Source: Paroedura picta (lineage: Eukaryota > Chordata > Lepidosauria > Squamata > Gekkonidae). Taken from it: a DNA stretch of 64,000 bases. A program made the position numbers and the translations under genes. The stretch covers positions 43,443,001-43,507,000 of the forward strand of contig NC_135376.1 in the NCBI RefSeq assembly GCF_049243985.1. Reading direction: 5' to 3'. Numbering within the stretch: position 1 is the first letter of the stretch; each line of letters opens with the position of its first letter. Shown here in pieces: positions 10,348 to 22,590 of the stretch. Under the pieces are notes generated by a model. That model was not told the origin of the DNA. It saw nothing but the letters and a program-made list of their open reading frames with translations, and ran no database searches.

Positions 10348-12439
10348 ACAGCACAGCACCCATGATACAGTAAGGAAAGCTGCTATTTAAACATTTTGAA
10401 AATGCAGCTCAGCCATTCCATTTTACCATACAAAATAGGCAGCCATTCAAAATAAAGTATAAATTAGTATGAACAAAAGAAGGAAATGCTTAGGGTTCCT
10501 TCATGTTGTATTGATATAAACTTACAGTGGCCAAGTATGTGGACGGGAGTGACGTTTAGGACCTGGTCCAATCTGCAAGCCCATTGCCATGAAAGTCTAT
10601 TTGTGATAAATTAGAAAGGAAGGAAGGTACTGTTCATATGGATAGTTATCAAAGTTCCAGGAGCTAAATTCTTCAAAGGTAGTGTTAGTTTTTTTCTGCC
10701 AAACCAGCAGTATCTTAAAGATTAATTATCGTATTTTTACATTTTTTGAAACAGAATGTATTTCAACGGATTCATGAAGTTAACCTAAACTGACACAAAT
10801 ATAAACAAGTACAAACAGAACTTTAGAAAAGAAATAACCACTTTGCCGGAAAAGCATCTGAAACTACACCCAAAAATAAACTGCCTCACTCAAGCAATGG
10901 CTTTTACATTCTCAAGCAGGCCATGCAAATAGATGGCTTGGCCCTGGTTTTGCAACCTCTCCTGATTTTGTATTCACCGTCTCTGCGTCCTTCCAAAGTT
11001 GTTCTGTTTCAGATTTTGATCTAGACCTTTGTAACCGTAGGAAAGGTTTTGTGTGTTTTGTAATCACATCTAATAATTGCAGGAACAGGACACAGGATTG
11101 AATATTCTGGGAATCTCTGGGGTGGGGTTGCATGCAGGCATACTGCAAAAGCAAGTGCTTTGCCTCTTTAGTGTGGATGGCAACGAAACCAAACATGAGT
11201 AATACAGGGTGAAATCTCAGAGACCACAAGCTAGAAACAGGAAGAAGTAGGATGGTCAGCGATCAGAGGGTGGTGCTTTTAAGGCTTCCTGCACCTAGAG
11301 CAGGAAAGCAACTGAAAACTTAAAGGAGATTTCTACACTCTTAATGTTGTTCCACTGGCCATTGTGTTTCTTTGGGAGGGCTGTTTTAATGTACATTTGT
11401 AGTGTAGATATTCTGATTTTGTGACAACTAACTGAAGTGCTCTTTCTTTTCTGAGGGCCTATTTGCACATGCCCTGCCAAAACATGACCAGAGGGCTGAG
11501 GTGGTAGAATGGACTACACCATTGCAGACTGGGGGGGGGGGGGGGGGGGGTCATGCTCTGATTGTTTCTTTGCATTAAAGTGACATGCTGGTAGATTAAT
11601 AGCTTCTACTCCCATCCCTTTTTTTCTCTGTTCTGGCTTTCCAGTGGCTGGAAGTTTAAAAGAAGGAGCGCATTCCAAAGTGTGATCCTGCATTAATTTA
11701 TACCTGCACTCTCATTCCTGGTTCTCCTGATTGTGTGAACTACTACCAGATCTTATAATCAGAAGCAATTGGGGGGCATTTTGTCCTTTCATCTGGAAAT
11801 GCTGTGGTTAACTAGCCTCAGGAGATGGTCAGTGTAGACAAGGGAAATCCATGGGCAGGCAGAAAGGGAAGAACCAACTTGTGATGAGGGCCTCATAATA
11901 AAGTATGTTATGTGCTTGGTTCTAGGTTTGGAGAGCTGTGGGATTACTTGTTTCACACCCATTGCAAATCAGACTACATTTTTAGTAGATTAATTTGTTT
12001 CAGTTAGATAGTGCAAATTTATGTGCTTTTGACTGAGTTTATACCCTGGTAATTTTACATAGAATTGTAGCCTAAAAGTCTGTTAATTGGTTTAGAAGGC
12101 ATTTGATTAATTAGCAGCATTTTTTTAAAAATTACTCAATACAGCTGTGATTAGTAGGCAGCATTTTAGCCATTCTGTTTTATCATGCTTAAGAAGGAAT
12201 GCTTTCAAGACAATGTCAGCTGGAACAAGTACATGCACTATTAAATATTGTTTTTTTCTTCTGAACTGTTTAGTTCATGTATAGGTTTAATCAACTGATT
12301 AATCAAAACACAAACAATGAATTGACTATCAGCTTAATCTTGTCCTCAGAAAGAACAAGAAATCTGTTCCACAAGATCCAATAAATAAAATGGAAATTTA
12401 AGGCACAGTTAGTCCCACTGAAAGTTCGACACAGTAATA
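10348..12439. other. Intergenic DNA, no gene recognised
   Basis: AT-rich sequence between the ZFYVE27 promoter region and MARVELD1. The open frames here are short and unconvincing. The only striking feature is a run of 20 G at 11531-11550. No recognised repeat. Confidence 0.5.
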
Positions 12440-12960
12440 CATTAGCTAAACAGGACAAAATTTTTAAAAGATGGGAAGACTACACTGAGGAACTATGCAA
12501 GAGAAATGAAAGGATGGCAGATTCCTTCCAAGAAGAATCTTTGAAAGAAGAATCTAAAGTTTTATAAAGTGAAATGAGAGCTCAATATACATTCAATTTT
12601 GAAAAAAGGAGATGTCAAAGACTGTTGGACCATTAATTTGGACCAACTATTGGACCATTAATTTCTTACACAGTAATGCTCAGAATCTTATGACAAACTG
12701 TTACCATATAAGGAATGAGAAATGCCAGTATGTTCCCGTAACCAGTGAAAATTTCTGAATTCCTTTCTGAATTCAGAAAAGGAAGAGGCACTAAAGATCA
12801 TATTGCAAATTTACATTGATTACTAGAGCATACTAGAGAATTTCAGAAGAAAATCAGATTGTGTTTTATAGTTTACAGCAAAGCTTTTGACTGTGTGGAT
12901 CATGAAAAGCTATACTTGGTTTTAAAAGAAATAGGTGTGGAGAGGTGTTTGGGAGGGTGT
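12440..12960 (+). mobile_element. BovB/RTE LINE fragment (reverse transcriptase region), broken
   Basis: The plus strand at 12859-12960 reads as FIVYSKAFDCVDHEKLYLVL, the RTE/BovB reverse-transcriptase block with the conserved AFDxVDH. The preceding 400 bp, with the GATCATATTGCAAATTTAC and AGAGAATTTCAGAAGAAAATC blocks, matches the region upstream of that motif in BovB. Several in-frame stops interrupt the 5' portion and the catalytic block further downstream is lost. It is an old, dead copy. Confidence 0.8.
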
Positions 12961-15900
12961 AGTTTGAGGAGGAAACTCAGGACATGCTGCCAGAATCTGC
13001 CCTCCAAAGCTCCAGTAGTCTGTAGTCTGGTAATCAATTGTAATTCCAGAAGAACCCTAGGGCCCACCTTACAATTGGTAACCGTCAATGAGGGCAGCAG
13101 AGAAAGTAGGCATCTTGTAGAATGAACAAAGTCCCTATTTACTCTTCCCCCCCCATAACTATGTAGTTAGGAGTGGCTCAGTGGAAAAGGAAATGCAGCT
13201 GCCATCCTGGTTTTGCCCATGACTTTTGATTCTGACATTAGTGTTGCTGCAGACAAGATAAGTCACAGATAAGTCTTGCCTTCCCCACGGTGCCTCAAAT
13301 TTGTTTCCTATTGCAGTGCTTTTACACTCAGCTGCTAGGCAATTCCTTGGGTGAATCGTCTGTTGTGGTGGTTTCTGCCTCTTCATCATGCAACCCTTGC
13401 TCTTATGAAAAGCTTGTTTCCCTTGACATAGATCACAGTTCAGAGTCTTCTGATGATTTTAGGATGAGGAGTACCAGAGTCCTCCTGGGGAGTCCATTAA
13501 CTCTCTGTGCATGGTTTCTACCCACAAAAGTAAGGATATTAATGTCATCCCTTCTTTTGCTGTCCTACCACCTTTGTTTGCCAACCTCCTATTATTTGGA
13601 CACCAAGGGATTCAAATTTTTACCTGAATGGTAAATTATATGTAGGTGGTTTGCTTCTTCCATTATGTAGTGAATAGTGAATCTTACACAAAGGAATGGT
13701 TCCAGGCAAGGGTCTTTCTGTGACTGATTCACTATACATATAGACTGGAAGTGTACTGGGGATGATGTCACAAGGTTCTGTAAACTCTAGACATAGATTG
13801 ATGTCCTTAATGTATGGATAATGTGAAAGCATTATCAGTATGTAATGCTGTAATTGGGGGTAGGATGCAATAGTGGTAGCCACAGAGCTATGTGGTGCCT
13901 ATGGATATGTAACTTCTTACTTTGACTGGTATTTTGCTTTTTTGTTGCTATTTGCAGCTTATAGGATCACCCCCACATTTTACTGACAATGCCAGTGCTT
14001 ATGGCCGCTCGTGTAACAATTACAGGCCTCAAATACCTGATTTCTTGTATCAGGAGACAGTCCTAATTTCAGCATTTGATTCAAAATGTGGCTTGGATTC
14101 ATATTTTGAATTCTTGAAAAGAGCTCCCTGAAACCACGATTGTACAGTCTGCTCCAAAAATAAGCGGGTGCAATCAGTAATACCTTCATTTCTTAGTATG
14201 TCCTTCTACTCCTAATAAACAATGGTACAGCTCCTCAGCCCATCTGCTAGCTGAGGAAGTAGCAGGGCTGTATGCTGTGTAGCACCTGACCTTTTCCCAC
14301 TCGTTTGCACAGAGGCTGGTCTGTTCTTCCTGCCTGAAATGTCAAATGCCAGAATATCCAGTTCTCCCTTTAAACTGGCTGTGAGGCAGCCAAGAGAATT
14401 TGGACACTCTCAGGATCTTTGGAGATCTTGAAAGCTTGAATTCATGCTGTCTGTCAGCCATCTCATAGTTGCCCTGAGCTAACCAAACTGCCACATGCCA
14501 TTAACTTCTTTTGCTGTTGTGTGAGCCAGTATGAACTGCTTGAAGAAAGCACAAAGAATATACATCAATAAATACTAGGCAAATTGTAGGGAACTGGTTT
14601 CCTTCTTTGCTTTATTGACATCATGTCCCAGTACACATCAGTGCCACCAGAATGTGGGTTATTCCTCTTTACTAGAATTGCCAACGGTCCTGATTCTCCT
14701 AGGTCATAGACCTTAAAATAATTCTAATGGTAATTTAAAAAATAATCTCAGAATGCAAGACTGTTCTGAATGCTTCCTACAGAAAAAAATAATATGCAGC
14801 ATTGAACTATTCAGATGTCTATGTTGTCCCCTGCTCTTTCATGACTGACTAGTAGCCAATAAGTGCTGTACTCATATTGTATGCCAGTTCAAAGGTCCCT
14901 GTCATCCTCTTAACTGATGTGATGGCAGCAACACAGGACCAATGGAATGGTTTGCCACTGACTTAAAACAGAATGACAAATAAAGATCAATATGACTGAG
15001 TAAATTATTAACATGTATAAGTTGTAGGAAATTGAGAGTTTTCCCTATCTGTATTGGGTAGTCTGGTGGCAGTGAAATGCTAGTTTCAGGGCCCTTTGAT
15101 ACAGCTCTCTCCGATTCCTTCCAAATGTCTACATTTCTGAGATTGGAACAATGTAGTTTCTCCACCTAGATCCGTTAGGAACAGTTTCAAACAGATAATA
15201 TGAAGAATACATATAGGACCATTTTACTGGTGGCTTTTTTCCCATTACAATCCAAAGTACATCCTAGATTTGAGAAACAGAACATCTCTTCTATTTATTG
15301 ATAATAGGTGATGATGGTGTTTATCATACTCTGTGAATATCTATGTGACTTCTGGACATTTTTGGAAGACTGATTGCTGATCTAGATAGGAATAATTATT
15401 TCCTTTCTTGAGATGCGCATTTGGGATCTACAGGACTACGGCACGGTGGGGGGAGGATCTGCCCCTGAATTTTGGAAAAATTGTTCTATTATAAACAGAG
15501 TAAAAGATCAAAGATTTTGCTCCACACATAACTTTATTAAAATGTATTATTATAAAATGGGGAGACGAGTATGGGATATAACCTTTGGGACACAGCCATA
15601 TTCAGGTAAGCTTCCCGTATATAAACAGGAGTCAGAATCCAACTGTGAAATACTGAAAAATAAGAATTGGCTGAAAAGCCTTAAATATCTTGGCCAGCCT
15701 CATATGACAGAATGCTTCTCCTTCCACCACAAAAGCACTGATTTCCCAAATTACCACACTGTTGCGAGGTACTAAAAACTGAACTGACATCACAGTCATT
15801 GCTATTGAGGTACAAAGCCAGCTCCAGGGAAGCTGCAGAGCCCCTGTCCTCCCTCCCCAAAGCAAAGTAGATGGTGAGAGTCTAACATAGTTGCGCTTCC

Positions 15901-17632
15901 AGTTTTTCTTAGTAGCTTCTTGCACTGGATGGATTAGTGTGACCTCAAGATGAAGTCCTGGATTCGGCATGTGTGAGGCTCATTACTCCATAACTTCCTC
16001 ACCACCTGGAAGGAAAAGATAGTCATTGACATCTCAGCTAGGCTACCACCATTCTTACTGGTGATAGCTTTCTTTCCGCACAACCATATGTTCTCCCCTC
16101 CCAAATAAACTTCCTTGGCTGACGGTGCCTTCAGTTCCCTCTTGCAATGACACCTAAGTTCTGCTCTGGATGAATGACAATGCCCCATCATTTCCTTCCC
16201 ACCTCATGTTGGTCTGCACCAGGAAATATTAATTGGGCCATTTAGCGGGAACTTTCATACTTGCCGTCCAGTTAGAATGGTCCAGCAAAGGGGATGTTTG
16301 GATGCTTTTTCTTGCTTATTTGCTATCTGTACATCTAACTGGTGGTGTGCATCTTGTGATTTCACCGCAATCTTAATAAATACCTGGGGCTTTTGTTACT
16401 ACTCAGTAGAGCAGAGCAGTGTACTATATGGTGTACTATAATTCTCCCTGCCCTCTAAGGATTGGGCCCATTTTTCAGTTGCCTCCTCACCTGTCATTTA
16501 AAGAGCACATCTTCCCCACCTGAATCTTTGTCTCTTAGTCTCTTACCTCAAAGTATCAAGGGCTTCCTCTGGTCAAAAGTCTTTGCAGAAGCCACTTCCC
16601 CCAACCATAAGATCTTTCTTCGGCTGATCAAGGAGAAAGGATGATCAAGGAGAAAGGATGGATTTACTTTCAAAGTAACTGGCAGCAGTTCCTCAATGCC
16701 TCATGCTAAGAAATATCTTTGGCAGGGCATCATAAGGATGACGGAAACAGATGAGGTCAGTGTTTTTGCCGATGTGTAGAACAGAAAAATGTCCAAAGGC
16801 TGAAGCAGGATTATTTGGTGTCTTGAGCAGGATAGGTGAAGGGGGTTTCTAGACGAGTTTCTGGCTTCTCTGCTGAAGTAATTACATTTACCAGCTTATG
16901 TGGTGTTGCTGGAATACAGTTTCTTGTTTGGATGAGGGAGACTTCAACAAAAAACTGAGCCATTTCCATCATTTGAAAACACGTTGGTTGTAGCATCTTA
17001 GGACAAGGCAGCTTGGGCAGCTACTAAGTTTGCTTAGCAGAAGTGTTGCCTATGAGGATCCGTCACTTGGCACTTCCATATTTCTGAGGCATCTCCCCCT
17101 TCAGGAGCAGGCAGTGTTGAAGTCCAATGTATGCCAGTCCAGAAATATGAAGTCATAGGGCTCAAATTGTTATGGATGCTGCACACAAATCAATTCCGAC
17201 TCACATGATACAGAAATGTAGTTCCAGACAGCAGTGGTTTTAGTCTTTCTGCTATGCTTTGGAAATTCACTCAGTATGGATACCTATCTTTTCTGAGAGC
17301 TTCCATAGGATGTAACTGATCCTACCTGTTTTTGAACTACTGCTACTACTTTCCTTTGGCCCCAATGCCAGCTTTTGAAGCAATCATATTACCACCAACC
17401 TGGTCTCTCCAACTACAGTTCCTGTTTGCCTGTTTTTGCTCAAAGCTTATCTTTTCATGGTGTCCTAGAACCACGAAATTCCTTGTGGTCTCCTATTTAT
17501 GGAGGGCATTGGCTCAGTACTTGATGCAAAATACACTGAACAGGCTTCTCCAGATTATGAGGAGAATGCATAACCCTAGCAAAGAGTGCTGCAACAGCCT
17601 GTTTTACCCTGATTGAAAGTCCAGTCTGAATT
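12961..17632. other. Intergenic DNA, unclassified, possibly old repeat remnants
   Basis: About 4.7 kb without a host gene I can support. Short open frames on both strands show no recognisable motif. A perfect 17-bp tandem duplication lies at 16626-16659. The even base composition and lack of strong repeats could mean unique DNA or a very decayed element; I cannot tell. Confidence 0.4.
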
Positions 17633-17857
17633 TTTACTTATTTACTTCATTTATGACCTGCCTCGATCCCCAATGGTGACCCAGCAGCTTATATTGTTCT
17701 CCATGTTATCCTCACAACAACCCTTGTGAGGTAAGTGAAGGGAAAAATGTGTGACTGGCCCAAGGTCTTCCAGGAAACTTCTGTGGCATAATGGGGATTT
17801 GAACCGGGGTCACCTAGATCCTGATCCAGTACTTAATACTACAGCACACTGGCTCTT
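17633..17857 (-). repeat. tRNA-derived SINE, third family, reverse orientation
   Basis: On the minus strand it begins AAGAGCCAGTGTGCTGTAG, carries a tRNA-type box B (GGTTCAAATCCCC) and ends in a T/A-rich tail. The internal block CCTCACAACAACCCTTGTGAG is shared with many amniote SINEs of this kind. Confidence 0.75.
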
Positions 17858-19173
17858 AAATGTTTTATCTCATTAGAAAGGGACCTCATCTTGGTGCCTC
17901 CAGGAGGTAGGGGTTAGGTTACAAATCTACCTTAATAGGCCCTAATCACCCACAATGGATACTGGTGGGGTGGGGGTCCTCATATATGAGGCAGTCTGGT
18001 CTTCATCCTAACCTCATCAGCACTTCTTTCCCTGCCACAAGGGGCCTTTTTCCTGCAGGGTCCCACCAACAACCCCCTCCTTCCAAGCACTCCAAATGTT
18101 CCCCATTATCCATGACTGATTGGTCTTTGAGCTGGCTTCTTTTTCCATGAAGCAATAGTCCCTGAGGTTTTGTGGAAATGATACATGAACTAATACCAAG
18201 AAAATGAAAACAACAGTTATGGTCCAAGGCCAGAAGCATGGCTTAATTTGGGAAAGTTTACCAGAGTTCAGTCCATGAGCCTCTCTCTGGTGTCATTTCT
18301 GAGACATAGAGCATAAAATTATTAATAAGAGGGCATGTTTGAACACACACAAAGTGCATTTCTCTCATATTTGAAGAGGCAGAGCCTATGGGTTGGGTTA
18401 CAGTACAGGACTTCCAGGTTAGGGAGTACAGCATTCTGGAAAGTGTGTTGCTATGGCAGAAAGGCTACAATATCCACATCAAGGTCTTATCCAAAATACA
18501 GAATTTTAAAAGGCATTATTTATAAATATATGATTAAAAACAGTGTGTCACAGAGAAAACAAAAACTTTTCATGGAAGTCTTTGTGGGTGATCTTTAAAT
18601 TCTGCTTTGCTATAAAATAATAAACCAGAGGATCACCAAGGAGATGATTATTCAATCGTTCAATTAACTTACTGAATTAATTTCAATATTAAAGTCAGAT
18701 CTTATGTGTAAGGCATAAATATATACGTAATGGCAAGGACTACATGCTCAACTAAAATTGCTCTTGTAAGAACAAAGAATGGCACTGGATGATCATAGGT
18801 TTTGAGGACTCCCAGTGGCACTTGCATTACAAGCTAGGCCATACAAAACCCTCCCAAACCCAGAAAGACCCACCTGCCACACGAAGGAGGAAGAGAAAAG
18901 AAGGGGGGGGGGCACAATCTGGCTCCAAGGTTTCATCGAAACAGCATGCCAATTCCAGTTCAGGGTCACAATAGCCCACATCCATCTGCTGGTGAGGGGG
19001 CCATATCCTCTATAGGGAAAGTCTGTTGATGTTCTGTCTCTCCATCAGGAAGGTAAGTTGGTAGGTCTGGAGCAAGGAGCAATCTGACTGTGGGGATGAG
19101 AGGTGTGTGAGGCTTGTCCATCTGTTTGAAGAGTGCGTCTATCCCTGTGTATCGGTCTATCTTCTTGCGTCTC
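17858..19173 (-). other. Downstream flank and possible 3' UTR of MARVELD1
   Basis: This lies immediately 3' of the MARVELD1 stop on the minus strand. It may hold the 3' untranslated region, but I find no convincing AATAAA on that strand close by. A 10-G tract sits at about 18903-18912. No other gene seen. Confidence 0.35.
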
Positions 19174-19701
19174 TTAGATAATGTCATGGTGCCCCCGGGA
19201 ACGGCGTACCAGACAAGAGAGTCCTGAAAGCAGGTAAAAGACAGCAGCGATGCCTGCAAAGATGGCAGCACTCAGGTAGGCACTGTAGCTGCAGGTATAC
19301 TTGTAGGCACTCACGTTGCAGTAGCTGACATCCTGTGCCTTATGGACCATGATGCCTGCAGCAGCAGAGAAGAGAATGACCCCAAACAGCAGATCATGCG
19401 CTATATTGGTGATGAGCCAGCGGCTCCCAAGGCCTGGCACCAGAGCCCAGCGGCCCAGAAAGCTGAGCCCAAAGATTGCTAAGGTGAGCAACCATACGAG
19501 GACTGCAGCAAAGACTGCAAAGTAGGTTGCCCCTTCATACTTGTGTGCCGCTAAAGTAATCCAGCAAACGGCACCAGCCACCAGCTGCAATATGCGTAAA
19601 ACTCCCAAAAGACTTCGCAGGAAGGTCCAGTTCAGGCTCAAAGGCTCTCGGGAGTGTGGATACGGCGGTGGAGGTGAAGAAGGTGGTGGTGGAAGAGGCA
19701 T
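19174..19701 (-). CDS. MARVELD1: MARVEL domain-containing protein 1
   Basis: A single uninterrupted exon encodes 175 aa from the ATG at 19701. The frame stays open upstream, but the next candidate start is GTG at 19719, which is not a usual vertebrate start. MPLPPPPSSPP also matches the human beginning MLPPPPRQPP. A proline-rich N-terminus is followed by four hydrophobic spans: about LLGVLRILQLVAGAVCWITL, FAVFAAVLVWLLTLAIFGLS, HDLLFGVILFSAAAGIM and YLSAAIFAGIAAVFYLLSGL. This is the MARVEL four-helix layout. The conserved LVPxLGSRWL and SYCN...C blocks of MARVELD1 are present. The tail RRSRGHHDII differs from human. MARVELD1 is a membrane protein linked to tight junctions and to integrin and splicing regulation in mammals. 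The neighbours match the human locus. Confidence 0.93.
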   Translation of the reverse strand: MPLPPPPSSPPPPYPHSREPLSLNWTFLRSLLGVLRILQLVAGAVCWITLAAHKYEGATYFAVFAAVLVWLLTLAIFGLSFLGRWALVPGLGSRWLITNIAHDLLFGVILFSAAAGIMVHKAQDVSYCNVSAYKYTCSYSAYLSAAIFAGIAAVFYLLSGLSCLVRRSRGHHDII

Positions 19702-20127
19702 ACTGCCTTTGGAAAGCACAAATCAGGCCTCCAATCCCTTCTGCAGTCCAGTGGAATCTCACTCCCTCCTTCTCAGCCACTTCCTTTGCCTGCAGCTGCC
19801 AAACATCTGCAGCTTAACAGTCTTTCCTACACTGGGGCCTCTCGGCTTCCCGCCTCGGCCCCTCCCTGGCCCCCTGGCCCCTCCTCTGCTCTGGGCGGCT
19901 CTCTGTCTCTTTTCATCTTTTTTGCTAATAAGTTGTTCCATCTCTCCTCCCCACCCCTGCTCTCAGAATAGGCCTTAAAACTACTGGCAGCCAGTCTGCC
20001 TCTTGAGCTCTGCCTGCACAGAAAGGTTGGCCTGCAGGCACAGAATGCTGCTCCACCTTGATGGGGTGGGTTCAGGACCAAGCCATTCGTTAGTGGCATA
20101 ATGTTTAGGATTGCTAACTTTGTGTAA
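19702..20127 (-). promoter_or_regulatory. GC-rich upstream region of MARVELD1
   Basis: The 300 bp upstream of the start is pyrimidine/GC-rich on the plus strand (for example CCTCGGCCCCTCCCTGGC near 19853). It is the likely promoter or 5' UTR. A possible acceptor (TTTCCAAAGGCAG) abuts the ATG, so a separate non-coding first exon is possible. No firm TSS signal. Confidence 0.4.
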
Positions 20128-20139
20128 GAAAATTCTTGG

Positions 20140-20312
20140 ATGGTGGTTAACCCTGGGGAAGGCAGGGTTTGGGGAAGGGAGGGGCCTCAGTGGGATATAG
20201 TGTCAAATTCCACCTTCCAAAATAACTATTTTTTCAAGGGAAATTGATACCTGTTGCCTGGAGATTGGTTGTAATTCTAGATCTCCAAGCTTCACCTAAA
20301 GGCTGGCAGCCC
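20140..20312 (+). repeat. Dispersed reptile repeat (family with GGCTGGCAGCCC end)
   Basis: About 170 bp that shares its layout with 46440-46632 and 35905-36105. All three have GGTTTGGGGAAGGGAGGGG-like starts, a middle CCTGGAGATTGGTTGTAAT and an end reading GGCTGGCAGCCCT or GGTTGGCAACTGT. Three copies in one window show it is a repeat; its class is not clear to me. Confidence 0.65.
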
Positions 20313-21315
20313 TATTTTATGTTTTACATGTTACACTTTAGGCATACATTCGACTCACAGGGTGATGTTACTTCAAATGCTTTTAGCTCCCAAATTAGAT
20401 TGGGGAAGAGAAACAACAAATTCTGACTGGATCTCCAGAAAAGGAACTGCAGAGGAGGACGGGTCAGTTTCCTCACATCAAAATGACACCATTTAGTTTG
20501 GCACTGAAAAAAAGATAAGTTACTTTTGATTTTGCCTTTACCGTGTTCAAGAATATTTTGTGGAGTATTATCTGGAGGCTATGGAGCCCCGTGTCTTCCT
20601 TTCCCTGAAAATATGTAAACATAAAATACACAGCATTAGTCTCTATTTTCCCTAATGCCAAATACCTCCCTCATGCAACTTCCTGAATATCCAGAGCCAA
20701 CCTAGTCAAATGGCCTCCATTTATTTGTTTATTCATTCATGCATGCAATTTATATACTGACCCTCACTGTGATACCTCGGGGCAGTGTACACAGAACCAG
20801 TGGAAAGTGGGAAAGGTACATGGAAACATTTGGAACAGTGTGAATAAGCAAAAAGATTTATGTTATAACAACATTTGGGAAATCACAACAGTTGAAAAGG
20901 GATAACAATGGTTAGGGACATGCTGAGTGTCAAGGTTGCCTGGCAAGGGACCAGACTATAGGGAGGTCCCGAATTCCAATACGGCCTTGATTCAATTGGA
21001 GATCTCGTTCCACCAAGTTGGAACAATGGATGAAAAGGTTTTAGCTAGTCAAGGCGACACAGATTTCTTTGGGGCCAGGGATCACCAGATGGTTGAGTGT
21101 CACTCTTTGGGGAGTACAGGCAAGTAGACAGTCCTTGAGGTCCACCTTTTCTGTGTTATGGCCTTTTCTATGCTAACTTTTCTCAGAAAACGCAACACCA
21201 GGAATTTACACTGGTGGTTTCCATCTGATTTTTGGCTCCCTGGTGCTCATCTCACTGGACAGCAGAGCCTTCCAGGTTGACCCTTCTGCATTTGTCTAGT
21301 TGTGACTGCTTGGAG

Positions 21316-21637
21316 CAGGGGTCTGCAACCTTTTCCAGTTTGTGGATGCTTTTGGGAGTTTGGCACAGCACGGTGGGTGCAGCCACAAAATGGCTGCCAG
21401 AGAGTAGCTGCCTCAAAAGGCAGAGCCAGGTGGAGAACAGCATCTGGAGAAGGCAGAGCCAGGGCTGCTGCAGCTTACCTTCAATTACACATTGAAACTC
21501 CTTGTGCAGTGGTGGCAACTACTGCAAAACAAAATTTGCACACATCTGTGCAGTCAATCAAATTTCAAATGGCCAGTCAGAAGCTTTTGTGGGCAAAAGT
21601 CCCACCCACTTTCTGGGCGCCACGTTGGGGATCCCTG
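21316..21637 (+). mobile_element. hAT-like non-autonomous DNA element (MITE)
   Basis: The element is 322 bp. Its ends CAGGGGTCTGCAACC and CGTTGGGGATCCCTG form a degenerate terminal inverted repeat. The flanking 8-mers GCTTGGAG and AATTAGAG agree at 5 of 8 positions, a decayed target-site duplication at best. There is no coding capacity. It lies upstream of the AVPI1 CpG region. Confidence 0.65.
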
Positions 21638-21879
21638 AATTAGAGAATGAAGCGGGCTGTTTCTCCAAATCGTTAGCAGCCTTACCAGAAGGCCGTCGCA
21701 CCACGCAGCGAGTCTGGAAAACCAGACACGGGGTCTGGCAAATGAGCCTGCTCGCTAGCAGCCGAGACATTATAACCCTCGGCCTCCAGCGCGCCTAAGC
21801 TAGGGAAGGTCCTGCCTTCAGAAAATCCAAACAACGTATTATTGTCGACTAGGGATAGAGATGAGGCAGACAATCCTGG

Positions 21880-22510
21880 AAAGCGGGGAAGAACAGAGAA
21901 CACTCACACACGCACAGCCCGTCCCTTACACTGAATGATGGGGTTTCCCTGCGAAAACGCGCCAGAAACCTTAATTTGCCCTCTGCCCGGGGGCTGCCTC
22001 ACAACAAGGCTGTGTCTCGCCACGGGCAGGCACGACCCCACGCCTCCGTTCCCAGACATGGGCGGAAACCCAACCCCCCTCCCCCTCCCCCTCCTTGGAG
22101 GCTCCCTCCTCGCTGACGTCAGTAGCGGCGCTTGCCACGCGTTCCCACCCTCTCTGCGTCGGATTGGGTCGCTAGTTGCCCTGGGAGTTCGGATTCGGCA
22201 AGCAGGAGTCCGGCGCCTGGAGAAGCTGATTGGCTGGAGTCTGCGTTGTCCGCTCTCTTCAATGGAGGAAGAGGAGTCGTCCCTCTGAGCGGCCGGAATA
22301 GGTCTGGGGAGAGACCCGCAGGGCGCTTGGCAGAACCCACCGTGGCGGGGCTCAAGGACTCTTCGAGCGAGCCGCAGTCCCCAGGTTTGTGTGTGCCGGG
22401 ATCTACCAGGGTCCAGGCGGCTGCTACGCAAAGAGCCGCTGCCCTTACGGTCCAGGACTCTGGAACCCGGAGCAAAAATCGGAGGAAGCGGAAGGGGGGG
22501 GCTTAGGTAG
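21880..22510 (+). promoter_or_regulatory. AVPI1: CpG island, probable AVPI1 promoter and first exon
   Basis: A CpG-dense 600-bp segment lies about 1.6 kb upstream of the AVPI1 coding exon, between the divergent MARVELD1 and AVPI1 genes. The AVPI1 coding start lies in an exon with an acceptor at 24067, so a non-coding exon must precede it; this island is the natural site. Donor choice is unclear (CCCCAGGTTTGTG near 22382, TTAGGTAGTA near 22504). Confidence 0.6.
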
Positions 22511-22524
22511 TACTAGTACAAGGG

Positions 22525-22590
22525 TGTGCAAACTGTGTCCCTCCAGATGTCCATGGACTACAGTTCCCATGGCTTATGCTAGTGCGTTCA
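22525..22590 (+). repeat. Terminal piece of a hAT-type repeat
   Basis: The block GTGCAAACTGTGTCCCTCC followed by AGATGTCCATGGACTACAG and TTCCCATGGCTTATGC matches the end of a very common reptile hAT MITE. Only about 65 bp is recognisable. Confidence 0.5.

Noticed and set aside
13980-14189. Minus-strand frame beginning MKVLLIAPAYFW, suspected relic of a tyrosine-recombinase retroelement
   Set aside because: The resemblance is only to a short LIAP-like word; no second motif of such an element was found nearby, so no claim is made.
21904-22506. Several 117-175 codon frames on both strands near the AVPI1 CpG island
   Set aside because: Overlapping frames on both strands are typical of CpG islands; none continues in phase into the AVPI1 coding exon.
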